Below, one piece after another: positions 1 through 5,333 of a stretch of 5,575 nt of DNA; position 1 is the first letter of the stretch, and every line of letters starts with the position of its first letter. Location of the stretch: contig DAOPZG010000161.1 in the NCBI GenBank assembly GCA_035353235.1, forward strand, positions 1-5,575, written 5' to 3'. The notes below the pieces were generated by a model. The model worked only from the letters and a program-made list of their open reading frames with translations. It searched no databases and was not told the origin of the DNA. The stretch comes from CAXXOK01 sp035353235 (GTDB lineage: Bacteria; Bacillota; Clostridia; Christensenellales; Aristaeellaceae). The position numbers and the translations under genes were made by a program.

Positions 1-396
1 ATCCGTCTTGGGCAGCGGTTGCCAAAGACCAAAGAAACGCTGAACATGTACGTAAACGACGCTATCGGGTACCGGATGACGCCGGAGCAGATCTTATTCT
101 ATTCCGATAACTGCTTTGGCACGGCAGATGCGATCGCCTATAATGGCCGGCTGTTGCGCATTCATGACTACAAATCCGGAACGATCACCGCAAAAATGGA
201 GCAGCTGTTGATTTACGCGGCTCTTTTCTTTTTGGAGTATCATATCAAACCAGCCGAAACGGAAGTGGAGCTTCGCATCTACCAGAACAACGAGATCCTG
301 TATGATCGGCCGACGGTTGATACGATCGTGCCCATTATGGACCGAATCATAACCTCCGACAAGATTATAAATCGGATGAAAGAGCAGGAGGCGTAG
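1..396 (+). CDS. PD-(D/E)XK nuclease, RecB/Cas4-like (5' partial)
   Basis: This is the C-terminal part of a phage nuclease of the PD-(D/E)XK superfamily. The reading frame is open from the first base and most likely continues upstream, so the TTG at 19 is not taken as the start. The catalytic set of a RecB/Cas4-type nuclease is visible in order: GTAD with its Asp at 127-129, a DYK triplet (the D-x-K metal-binding and catalytic pair) at 166-174, and a Q-x3-Y helix motif (Gln at 202-204, Tyr at 214-216). Only one Cys is visible, so there is no sign in this part of the four-Cys iron-sulfur cluster of true Cas4. Family knowledge suggests DNA end processing in recombination or replication; the actual substrate is unknown. 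The stop codon lies 2 nt before the polymerase-like gene, so the two are probably co-transcribed and translationally coupled. Superfamily assignment is fairly sure; the role is not. Confidence 0.82.
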   Translation: MRLGQRLPKTKETLNMYVNDAIGYRMTPEQILFYSDNCFGTADAIAYNGRLLRIHDYKSGTITAKMEQLLIYAALFFLEYHIKPAETEVELRIYQNNEILYDRPTVDTIVPIMDRIITSDKIINRMKEQEA

Positions 397-398
397 CC

Positions 399-3203
399 AT
401 GAACCCTATCATAGAAGACGTTTTAATGCATTATGGGATGCCTCGGCGCTCTGGAAGATATCCTTGGGGATCCGGCGGAGATCCGTACCAGCACAGCGGC
501 GATTTCATCAGCCGGGTGCAGGAGCTGAAACGAAGCGGAATGAATGAGCAGGAAATCGCCGAATCGGTCGGGTGCAAAAACACTTCCGAATTGAGGATCA
601 AGTATTCCTTGGCCAGGAACGAACGGCGATACTATGAAGTAGCCAGAGCGAAATCGCTGGCCGCAGAAGGTTTAACGCCAACGCAAATCGGTAAGGAGAT
701 GGGGCGAAGCGAAAGCTCCGTTCGTTCTTTACTGGATGATCAATCCGAGGCAAGAATGAACCAGGCGGTTCGCATTGCGGATTTTTTGCGGGATCAGGCG
801 GATAGCAAAAAAATGGTGCTCGTTGGCACAGGCGTAGAACGCGAACTGGTGGTTAGTAGAGATAAGCTGAACCAGGCCCTTGCGATATTAGAGGAAGAAG
901 GATACGGCGTATATGGCGGTGGCGTGCCGCAGGTGACAAACAGCGGAAAACAGACCAATATACGTGTGCTGTGCTCCCCGGACATTAAGCCAGCAGAAGG
1001 TAAGAAGAGCCCAAAGGAAATCTATGACTTTGAAAACGTGCATTCGGTAGAGGATTATAAGGTGCGTCAGGATGAGAACGGCGACGATATTGTGGTGCGC
1101 GGATTCGTATACCCAAAATCTATGGATTCCGATCGGCTCCAAATCCGATATGCGGAAGAAGGCGGTCTGCAAAAGGACGGGGTCATCGAACTTCGGCGTA
1201 ATGTGCCTGACTTGTCCCTTGGGGAAAGCCATTATGCGCAGATTCGCATCCTGGTGGATGATAAAAAATACCTGAAGGGAATGGCGATCTATTCCGACGA
1301 TATGCCCGAAGGCGTGGACGTGGTGTTTAACACCAACAAGAAGCTGGGCACGCCCAAAGAGGACGTATTAAAGAACATCGGAAAAGACCCGGATAATCCT
1401 TTCGGGTCGCTTATCAAGGAAAACGGCGGCCAGTATACGTACATCGACGACAATGGAAAAGAGCAGCTTGGGTTGATCAACAAACGGGCGATCGAGGGCG
1501 ATTGGGAAGACTGGAGCAACGCCGTGCCTTCGCAGTTTTTGAGTAAGCAAAGCAAGCTGTTGATCGAGAGACAACTTGGGCGGGAAATCGACGACCGACA
1601 GATGGAGTTTGACGATATCTGCGCTCTGGAGAACCCGACCATCAAAAAAGAGTTGCTGCAATCCTTTGCTGAAGATTGTGATTCCGCGGCGGTGCACCTG
1701 AAAGCGGCGGCTCTGCCAAGGCAAAAATATCAGGTCATCCTTCCAATCACCACGATGAAGGATACGGAAGTATATGCGCCTAATTACAATGATGGCGAGA
1801 CGGTGGCGCTGATACGGTACCCGCACGGAGGAACGTTTGAGATACCGATTCTAGTTGTAAATAACAAGCAACCGGATGGGAGACGGATCCTTGGCAATAC
1901 GCCAACGGATGCGATTGGCATTAACAGCAAGGTAGCCGAGCGGCTGAGCGGCGCGGACTTTGATGGAGATACCGTGATGGTGGTTCCCTGTAATTCGCCT
2001 TCCAGTAAGGTGCACATCATCTCGACCCCAAGGTTAAAAGGGCTGGAGAACTTCGACGCGAAGTTGGAGTATGGCGCGGACCGTGTGGAAAAGCAGGTAA
2101 AAAACGGGAAAGAGATCGAAGTATGCTATCGCAATGGCGTGCAGTTCAATAAAATGAACAACACCCAGACCGAAATGGGCAAAATCTCCAATCTTATTAC
2201 CGATATGACCCTTGGGGGAGCCGGGGAAGATGAACTTGCCAGAGCGGTTCGCCACAGTATGGTGGTCATCGACGCGGAAAAACATCATTTAGATTACAGG
2301 CAGAGCGAAGTGGACAACGGGATCGCGTCGTTAAAGAAGAAATGGCAGGGGCATACCGATGAGGACGGGCGGGAACGGGGTGGCGCCAGCACTTTGATCT
2401 CCCGTGCAAAAAGCGAGGTTTCGGTGCTTAAAAGACGGGGTGCCCCCAAGGTGAACGAAAAGGGCCGGGAGTGGTACGATCCGGATAAGCCTGAAGGATC
2501 GCTGATCTTTAAGTCCGTTTATGAGGAATACACAGATAAAAAGGGCAAGACAAAGGTTCGCACCCAGAAGAGCACCCAGATGGCGGAAACAGATGACGCG
2601 AGAACGCTATCGGCCGGGTCTGTGCAGGAAACGTTGTACGCCAACTTTGCCAACAAGATGAAAGAGATGGCAAATACGGCCAGAATGACCATGTTGCATG
2701 CCGGAAAGATCGTTTACTCCTCTTCTGCCGCTATAGCCTATCAAAAGGAAGTTGCATCGCTTAAGCATCAGCTGAACCTTGCGCTCAAGAACGCCCCCAG
2801 AGAGCAGATGGCTCAGCTCTACGCCAATAGCGTAGTGAAGGCTAAGAAGCGGGCAAATCCCGATATCAAGCAAAGCGAGCTCAAGAAGATCGCCCAGCAG
2901 GCGTTGTCCGCCGGTCGGCTGAAATACGGCGCAAAACGGATGTCCATTAACATTGGCGATCGAGAATGGGCTGCAATTCAAGCCGGCGCCATCAGCGAAA
3001 CGACGTTGAAAGACATCATTCGAAATGCTGATAAAGATCAGCTACGGCAACGAGCGACGCCAAAATCCTATAACACGCTGAGTTCTGCAAAGGTTGCAAG
3101 AATCCATTCGCTTAGGAATTCGGGTTATACAACGGCTGAAATCGCGAAAGCGGTTGGCTGCTCTGCTTCCGCTGTCACATCATACATTAACGGAAAGGAG
3201 TGA
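399..3203 (+). CDS. Single-chain DNA-directed RNA polymerase-like protein (DPBB, DFDGD) with HTH domains
   Basis: A 934-residue protein with the hallmark of the beta'-type double-psi-beta-barrel of RNA polymerases. ADFDGD carries the three metal-binding aspartates (D520, D522, D524). It is preceded by an R-x-P element (R473-P475) at a distance like that between the RAPTLHR segment and NADFDGD in bacterial beta'. A conserved-looking segment with K293 and K314/K315 may be the beta-like barrel that supplies active-site lysines; this is inferred. The length is close to the single-chain phage polymerase YonO of SPbeta (about 900 residues). The N-terminus has an HYG...WG peptide (residues 11-24), then two helix-turn-helix segments (about 36-70 and 80-114). 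A third HTH ends the protein (about 895-934). Such domains could replace a sigma factor in promoter binding. The start ATG is set by AGGAGG at 386-391, 7 nt upstream. The eukaryotic RNA-dependent RNA polymerase family shares the same barrel, so the template preference is not proved. No frameshift or active-site loss is seen. Confidence 0.85.
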   Translation: MNPIIEDVLMHYGMPRRSGRYPWGSGGDPYQHSGDFISRVQELKRSGMNEQEIAESVGCKNTSELRIKYSLARNERRYYEVARAKSLAAEGLTPTQIGKEMGRSESSVRSLLDDQSEARMNQAVRIADFLRDQADSKKMVLVGTGVERELVVSRDKLNQALAILEEEGYGVYGGGVPQVTNSGKQTNIRVLCSPDIKPAEGKKSPKEIYDFENVHSVEDYKVRQDENGDDIVVRGFVYPKSMDSDRLQIRYAEEGGLQKDGVIELRRNVPDLSLGESHYAQIRILVDDKKYLKGMAIYSDDMPEGVDVVFNTNKKLGTPKEDVLKNIGKDPDNPFGSLIKENGGQYTYIDDNGKEQLGLINKRAIEGDWEDWSNAVPSQFLSKQSKLLIERQLGREIDDRQMEFDDICALENPTIKKELLQSFAEDCDSAAVHLKAAALPRQKYQVILPITTMKDTEVYAPNYNDGETVALIRYPHGGTFEIPILVVNNKQPDGRRILGNTPTDAIGINSKVAERLSGADFDGDTVMVVPCNSPSSKVHIISTPRLKGLENFDAKLEYGADRVEKQVKNGKEIEVCYRNGVQFNKMNNTQTEMGKISNLITDMTLGGAGEDELARAVRHSMVVIDAEKHHLDYRQSEVDNGIASLKKKWQGHTDEDGRERGGASTLISRAKSEVSVLKRRGAPKVNEKGREWYDPDKPEGSLIFKSVYEEYTDKKGKTKVRTQKSTQMAETDDARTLSAGSVQETLYANFANKMKEMANTARMTMLHAGKIVYSSSAAIAYQKEVASLKHQLNLALKNAPREQMAQLYANSVVKAKKRANPDIKQSELKKIAQQALSAGRLKYGAKRMSINIGDREWAAIQAGAISETTLKDIIRNADKDQLRQRATPKSYNTLSSAKVARIHSLRNSGYTTAEIAKAVGCSASAVTSYINGKE

Positions 3204-3207
3204 CTGA

Positions 3208-3462
3208 ATGATGAGTGCTCGTTGCGCGATAACTACAGTGGATAATCCCTATAACCCATTCAGTCAGTTCATTCCGTGGTTTATGTATGATATGGAAAAA
3301 GGGTATAACTCCTGCTCTTACCTTGGAAGAATCGCTAGAACATCTGATGAACTGACCGATGAAGAAAACGATCAAGAGATCGAACGAGCAATCGACGAAA
3401 TCATCAGGTACGATTTTAGAAACGTTTATAAAAAGGTGAGATACCAAAGTGTCTCGGTGTAG
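3208..3462 (+). CDS. Small acidic phage protein of unknown function
   Basis: An 84-residue soluble protein with no signal peptide or membrane segment. It has an aromatic N-terminal half (NPF, FIPWF, a Gly-Tyr-Asn-Ser motif), then an acidic helical stretch (about residues 45-68) with many Glu/Asp and repeated Ile. The pattern looks like a small protein often found in Firmicutes phages with no assigned role; that is recollection, not a search. AAAGGAG at 3194-3200 overlaps the end of the polymerase-like gene and sits 7 nt before ATG 3208. A second in-frame ATG follows at 3211 and could be the true start. The 4-nt gap from the polymerase gene implies co-expression. An accessory factor for the polymerase is one possibility, based on position only. 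A 219-nt gap follows, so this is probably the last gene of its cluster. Confidence 0.75.
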   Translation: MMSARCAITTVDNPYNPFSQFIPWFMYDMEKGYNSCSYLGRIARTSDELTDEENDQEIERAIDEIIRYDFRNVYKKVRYQSVSV

Positions 3463-3488
3463 GCACAACAATGAATAAAAAGACATAG

Positions 3489-3517
3489 GGAGGGGGTACG
3501 AAAAATACACCCCCTCC
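3489..3517 (+). repeat. GC-rich hairpin (9-bp perfect inverted repeat)
   Basis: The arms ggagggggt (3489-3497) and accccctcc (3509-3517) are perfectly complementary and enclose an 11-nt A-rich loop. One G-U pair (3488/3518) may extend the stem. No U-tract follows on the plus strand (the next bases are tcttcatcgcg), so this is not a typical intrinsic terminator. The position, 26 nt after the stop codon of the 84-residue protein gene, fits an mRNA 3'-end stabiliser, an attenuator or a protein-binding site. Confidence 0.7.
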
Positions 3518-3531
3518 TCTTCATCGCGCCT

Positions 3532-3566
3532 CTCCTGAAAAATTCTCCGGGGGTGGTTTTTGGGAG
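3532..3566. repeat. Imperfect dyad (10-bp arms with two G-U)
   Basis: The arm ctcctgaaaa (3532-3541) faces tttttgggag (3557-3566). They give ten RNA pairs, two of them G-U wobbles, around a 15-nt loop containing ccggggg. No terminator-like T-tract follows. The dyad lies 15 nt after the first hairpin, and the pair may be a compound recognition site or a folded leader RNA. The function is unknown. Confidence 0.45.
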
Positions 3567-3681
3567 ACGTCTTTACCTTTTGGTATTGCCGATGAGTGGT
3601 TTGGGTTGGTTTATGATGTAAGCCATTCAGTTTTGAACTACTTTTAACAGGACTATTTAGCTCGAGAAACGGAGGAAGATT

Positions 3682-4023
3682 ATGCCTAAGAAAGTAAAGT
3701 CGGTGAAATCTTCCGACGGTACTCGAAGAATGCGACCAGCTTTCACACCGGAGGATCGCGAGAATCAACTGATATCCTTAGCCGTCGATCTGGCCGAACA
3801 GCAGTTGATGGACGGCACGGCTTCATCACAGGTTATTACCCACTATCTGAAACTTGGGTCAACCAAGGAGAAGATCGAGAAAGATATTCTCAAAGCTAAG
3901 GGAAGACTGATCGAGGCTAAGACTCAATCATTGGAGTCGGCAAAGAAAATTGAAGAACTGTATGAGAATGCCCTTAACGCCATGCGACATTATAGCGGAA
4001 ATGATGGCAGTGAAGATGATTAG
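3682..4023 (+). CDS. Small coiled-coil phage protein, unknown function
   Basis: A 113-residue protein with a basic N-terminus (several Lys/Arg in the first 18 residues), a central helical segment (about 25-55) and a long charged helix with coiled-coil character (about 58-100), ending in an acidic tail. No enzyme motif, signal peptide or membrane segment is visible. The start is set by GGAGGA at 3671-3676, 5 nt before the ATG. It is the first gene after the 219-nt intergenic region and its end overlaps the start of the HNH endonuclease gene. Small terminase subunits often occupy this place, next to HNH genes in HK97-type phages. However, no clear DNA-binding HTH is seen and no large terminase lies in the window, so that role is only a possibility. 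It resembles a small protein common in Firmicutes phages that lacks an assigned function. Confidence 0.78.
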   Translation: MPKKVKSVKSSDGTRRMRPAFTPEDRENQLISLAVDLAEQQLMDGTASSQVITHYLKLGSTKEKIEKDILKAKGRLIEAKTQSLESAKKIEELYENALNAMRHYSGNDGSEDD

Positions 4024-4429
4024 AATATACTCCGAGCTGATTGCCTTACGAACTTTTAAGGAACGATATGAATATTTGAAGATTGGCGGTAAGGTCGGTG
4101 ACGAAACCTTTGGGTTTGATCGTTTTCTGAATCAGGCGTTTTACAAAAGTAGAGAGTGGCTTCCGATAAGAGACCGGATCATCGTAAGAGACAATGGTTG
4201 TGATCTTGCTATGGAAGGGTTCGATATTTTTGGAAGAATCATCGTTCACCACTTAAACCCGATCGCTCTGGACGATATTTTAGCGATGAACGATCTGGTT
4301 TTGAATCCAGAGTATTTAGTGTGCGTATCTCACGTGACCCACCAGGCGATTCACTACGGCGACGCCAACCTGTTGCCCAAAGGTTTAATCGAGCGGCGAA
4401 AGAACGACACGTGCCCTTGGCTGCGTTGA
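4016..4429 (+). CDS. HNH endonuclease
   Basis: A 137-residue protein from ATG 4016, with a complete HNH signature. H78-H79 begins the motif (HHLNP), N97 lies in NPEYLV, and H109-x3-H113 supplies the last metal ligands, the same His-x3-His spacing as in the colicin E9 DNase. These residues would bind one divalent metal and cut DNA. Zinc-ribbon CxxC pairs are absent. The N-terminal half (YSELI, TFGFDRFLNQAFY, RDNGCDL) resembles HNH proteins common in Firmicutes phages. Family knowledge links HNH proteins beside packaging genes to terminase activity and cos cleavage, as with HK97 gp74; that role is inferred here. The start is uncertain: in-frame ATGs at 4001 and 4004 and a GTG at 4010 also exist, and none has a strong ribosome binding site. 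ATG 4016 overlaps the preceding gene by 8 nt and fits translational coupling and the expected N-terminus. Confidence 0.85.
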   Translation: MIRIYSELIALRTFKERYEYLKIGGKVGDETFGFDRFLNQAFYKSREWLPIRDRIIVRDNGCDLAMEGFDIFGRIIVHHLNPIALDDILAMNDLVLNPEYLVCVSHVTHQAIHYGDANLLPKGLIERRKNDTCPWLR

Positions 4430-4430
4430 A

Positions 4431-4436
4431 AGGAGG
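4431..4436 (+). promoter_or_regulatory. RBS deciding the connector start
   Basis: AGGAGG lies 2 nt before ATG 4439 but 5 nt before the adjacent in-frame ATG 4442. The usual spacing of 5-9 nt favours 4442 as the start of the head-tail connector gene. Confidence 0.6.
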
Positions 4437-4441
4437 AAATG

Positions 4442-4792
4442 ATGGACAGCATATTAACTTCAATCAAGAAGATGCTGGGTATTAGCGCGGAATACACGCA
4501 GTTCGATGCGGATATCAGGATCCACATCAATTCTGTGTTTGCTGTGCTTGCTCAGCTTGGAATCGGCCCTGCCGAAGGATATTCCATTCAGGGCGAAAGT
4601 GAGACGTGGGACTCGTTTCTGAAAGAAGCCACAAACTTGGAACTTGTGAAAACGTATGTTTACTTGAAGGTACGGATGCTGTTTGATCCCCCTGTTACCG
4701 CGGCGCTCATTGACAGTGCGAACCGAGTGATATCTGAATTTGAATGGCGGTTGCTGATGTGCGGAAAAGAGAACAGCGTTGACGAAGGATAA
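4442..4792 (+). CDS. Phage head-tail connector protein, gp6-like
   Basis: A 116-residue protein that resembles the gp6-like head-tail connector family of siphophages (HK97 gp6 type). These form a ring below the portal that closes the packaged head and receives the tail. Family-like features are the N-terminal ILTSIKKMLGI helix, the FDADIRIHINSV helix, a loop with a Trp (TWDSF), the helix LVKTYVYLKVRMLFDPP and a closing helix with SEFEWRL. It is all-alpha with no catalytic motif. The length matches the family's usual 100-120 residues. It begins 12 nt after the HNH stop codon. Its 3' end overlaps the -35 box of the promoter of the next gene. The identification rests on recognition of the sequence pattern. 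Other small head-completion proteins of the same fold are the main alternative. Confidence 0.8.
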   Translation: MDSILTSIKKMLGISAEYTQFDADIRIHINSVFAVLAQLGIGPAEGYSIQGESETWDSFLKEATNLELVKTYVYLKVRMLFDPPVTAALIDSANRVISEFEWRLLMCGKENSVDEG

Positions 4793-4807
4793 CCCGTATG
4801 CTACAAT
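4779..4807 (+). promoter_or_regulatory. Sigma-A-type promoter of the secreted-protein gene
   Basis: A -35 box TTGACG (4779-4784; 5 of 6 to consensus), a 17-nt spacer, and an extended -10 TGcTACAAT (TG at 4799-4800, hexamer TACAAT at 4802-4807; 5 of 6). The -35 lies inside the last codons of the connector gene. Transcription would start near 4814, about 30 nt before ATG 4844. The match suggests use of host housekeeping polymerase, independent of the phage late operon. Confidence 0.78.
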
Positions 4808-4843
4808 CATTACAAATATTGGGATAGCGGAAGGGAGAACGGT

Positions 4844-5254
4844 ATGAAAAAATTCCTGACGGTTCTGGTTTTGTTGGTTCTATTGGCAACCGTGGCGGCG
4901 TTCGCGTTACCGGCATTGGCCGAAGAGGTTGACTATAAAGCGATGAGCGCGGATGAGCTGATTGCTATGCGGAAAAGTATAAACGAGGAACTCGCCGCCC
5001 GGTTGGCATCCGATGCTTCGAATTTTTATACCGGAAGTTACAAAATCGGGGTAGACATCAAACCTGGCACTTATCTGTTTACTTGTACAATGGTTAGCGA
5101 AGGCATGGAATATATGACAATAGACAACGCTCAGCTTTGCGTTGGTGACACTATACTTATTAACCTTAGTGCAAATGATGAAGAAAACTACTTAAATGTT
5201 TACGATGGAAGCGGCACTATTCAATTAACGGTCAAACCGGACTGGGCACCGTAA
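4844..5254 (+). CDS. Small secreted protein (moron-like)
   Basis: A 136-residue exported protein. The signal peptide is clear: KK at residues 2-3, a hydrophobic core of Leu/Val/Ala (about 4-22) and an ALA cleavage site before E27. No lipobox Cys is present, so it is probably released or wall-associated in a Gram-positive host. The mature part (about 110 residues) has an amphipathic helix (about 34-54) and then a probable beta-rich domain starting with YKIGVDIKPGTY (66-77). A VG-x-DI-x-AG-x-Y-like pattern of this sort recurs in small secreted Firmicutes proteins. Cys81 and Cys99 could form a disulfide. GGGAG at 4833-4837 lies 6 nt before the ATG. The gene has its own sigma-A promoter and terminator, so it can be expressed from a silent prophage. 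The second half looks more AT-rich than its neighbours, hinting at separate acquisition. The function is unknown; surface modification or superinfection exclusion is only a guess. Confidence 0.82.
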   Translation: MKKFLTVLVLLVLLATVAAFALPALAEEVDYKAMSADELIAMRKSINEELAARLASDASNFYTGSYKIGVDIKPGTYLFTCTMVSEGMEYMTIDNAQLCVGDTILINLSANDEENYLNVYDGSGTIQLTVKPDWAP

Positions 5255-5281
5255 CAGAGGAAATAATCAACGTACCTTTAG

Positions 5282-5312
5282 GAACCCGACCACAGCGCCG
5301 GGTTCTTTTTTT
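5282..5312 (+). terminator. Intrinsic terminator of the secreted-protein unit
   Basis: A perfect 7-bp stem (gaacccg 5282-5288 with cgggttc 5299-5305) around a 10-nt loop, followed directly by seven T (5306-5312). It lies 27 nt after the stop codon of the secreted-protein gene and before the ribosome binding site of the next gene. It closes the unit opened by the promoter at 4779-4807. Phage late transcripts crossing it would need read-through or antitermination. Confidence 0.9.
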
Positions 5313-5333
5313 GTGTAAAAAGGAGGAACGAAA

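Larger units (their letters stand above)
3463..3681. other. 219-nt intergenic region with strong dyads
   Basis: No open frame here is credible as a gene. The region holds a GC-rich hairpin (3489-3517), a second imperfect dyad (3532-3566), a small tacc/ggta dyad around four T (3574-3585), G/T-rich sequence (about 3590-3612), and the ribosome binding site GGAGGA (3671-3676) for the next gene. No good sigma-A promoter stands out: TATGAT at 3612-3617 has only TTGCCG at 3586-3591 with a 20-nt spacer, and TTGAAC at 3633-3638 has no good -10 at the right distance. It separates the polymerase block from the packaging/head block. It could therefore hold a phage-specific promoter, a packaging site or a structured leader. 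Which of these applies cannot be decided from the sequence alone. Confidence 0.6.

Noticed and set aside
166..174. CRISPR Cas4 identity for the partial nuclease
   Set aside because: The PD-(D/E)XK and Q-x3-Y motifs fit, but no Cys cluster is visible in the part present and no cas genes or repeats are nearby.
1368..1826. Minus-strand open frame of 152 codons inside the polymerase-like gene
   Set aside because: It lies entirely inside a well-supported coding region and has no recognisable motif. Several similar antisense frames in the gene are explained the same way.
3489..3517. Reading the GC-rich hairpin as an intrinsic terminator
   Set aside because: No T-tract follows on the plus strand, and on the minus strand the following bases only weakly resemble one. 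It was kept as a hairpin of unknown role.
3586..3617. Possible sigma-A promoter TTGCCG/TATGAT before the 113-residue protein gene
   Set aside because: The 20-nt spacer is too long and the -35 box is weak, so it is not listed as a promoter.
3187..3768. Long minus-strand open frame (193 codons) spanning the intergenic region
   Set aside because: It is antisense to two plus-strand genes with good ribosome binding sites. Its translation shows no domain and an irregular, low-complexity composition, and it crosses both hairpins. It looks like a chance frame.
3950..4015. TTG start at 3950 for the HNH protein
   Set aside because: It would overlap the preceding gene by 74 nt, has no ribosome binding site, and adds residues that are out-of-frame translation of the neighbour's coiled coil.
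4239..4463. Minus-strand frame over the end of the HNH gene
   Set aside because: It is antisense to the HNH and connector genes. Its Arg/Ser-rich translation resembles spurious antisense proteins rather than a real family.
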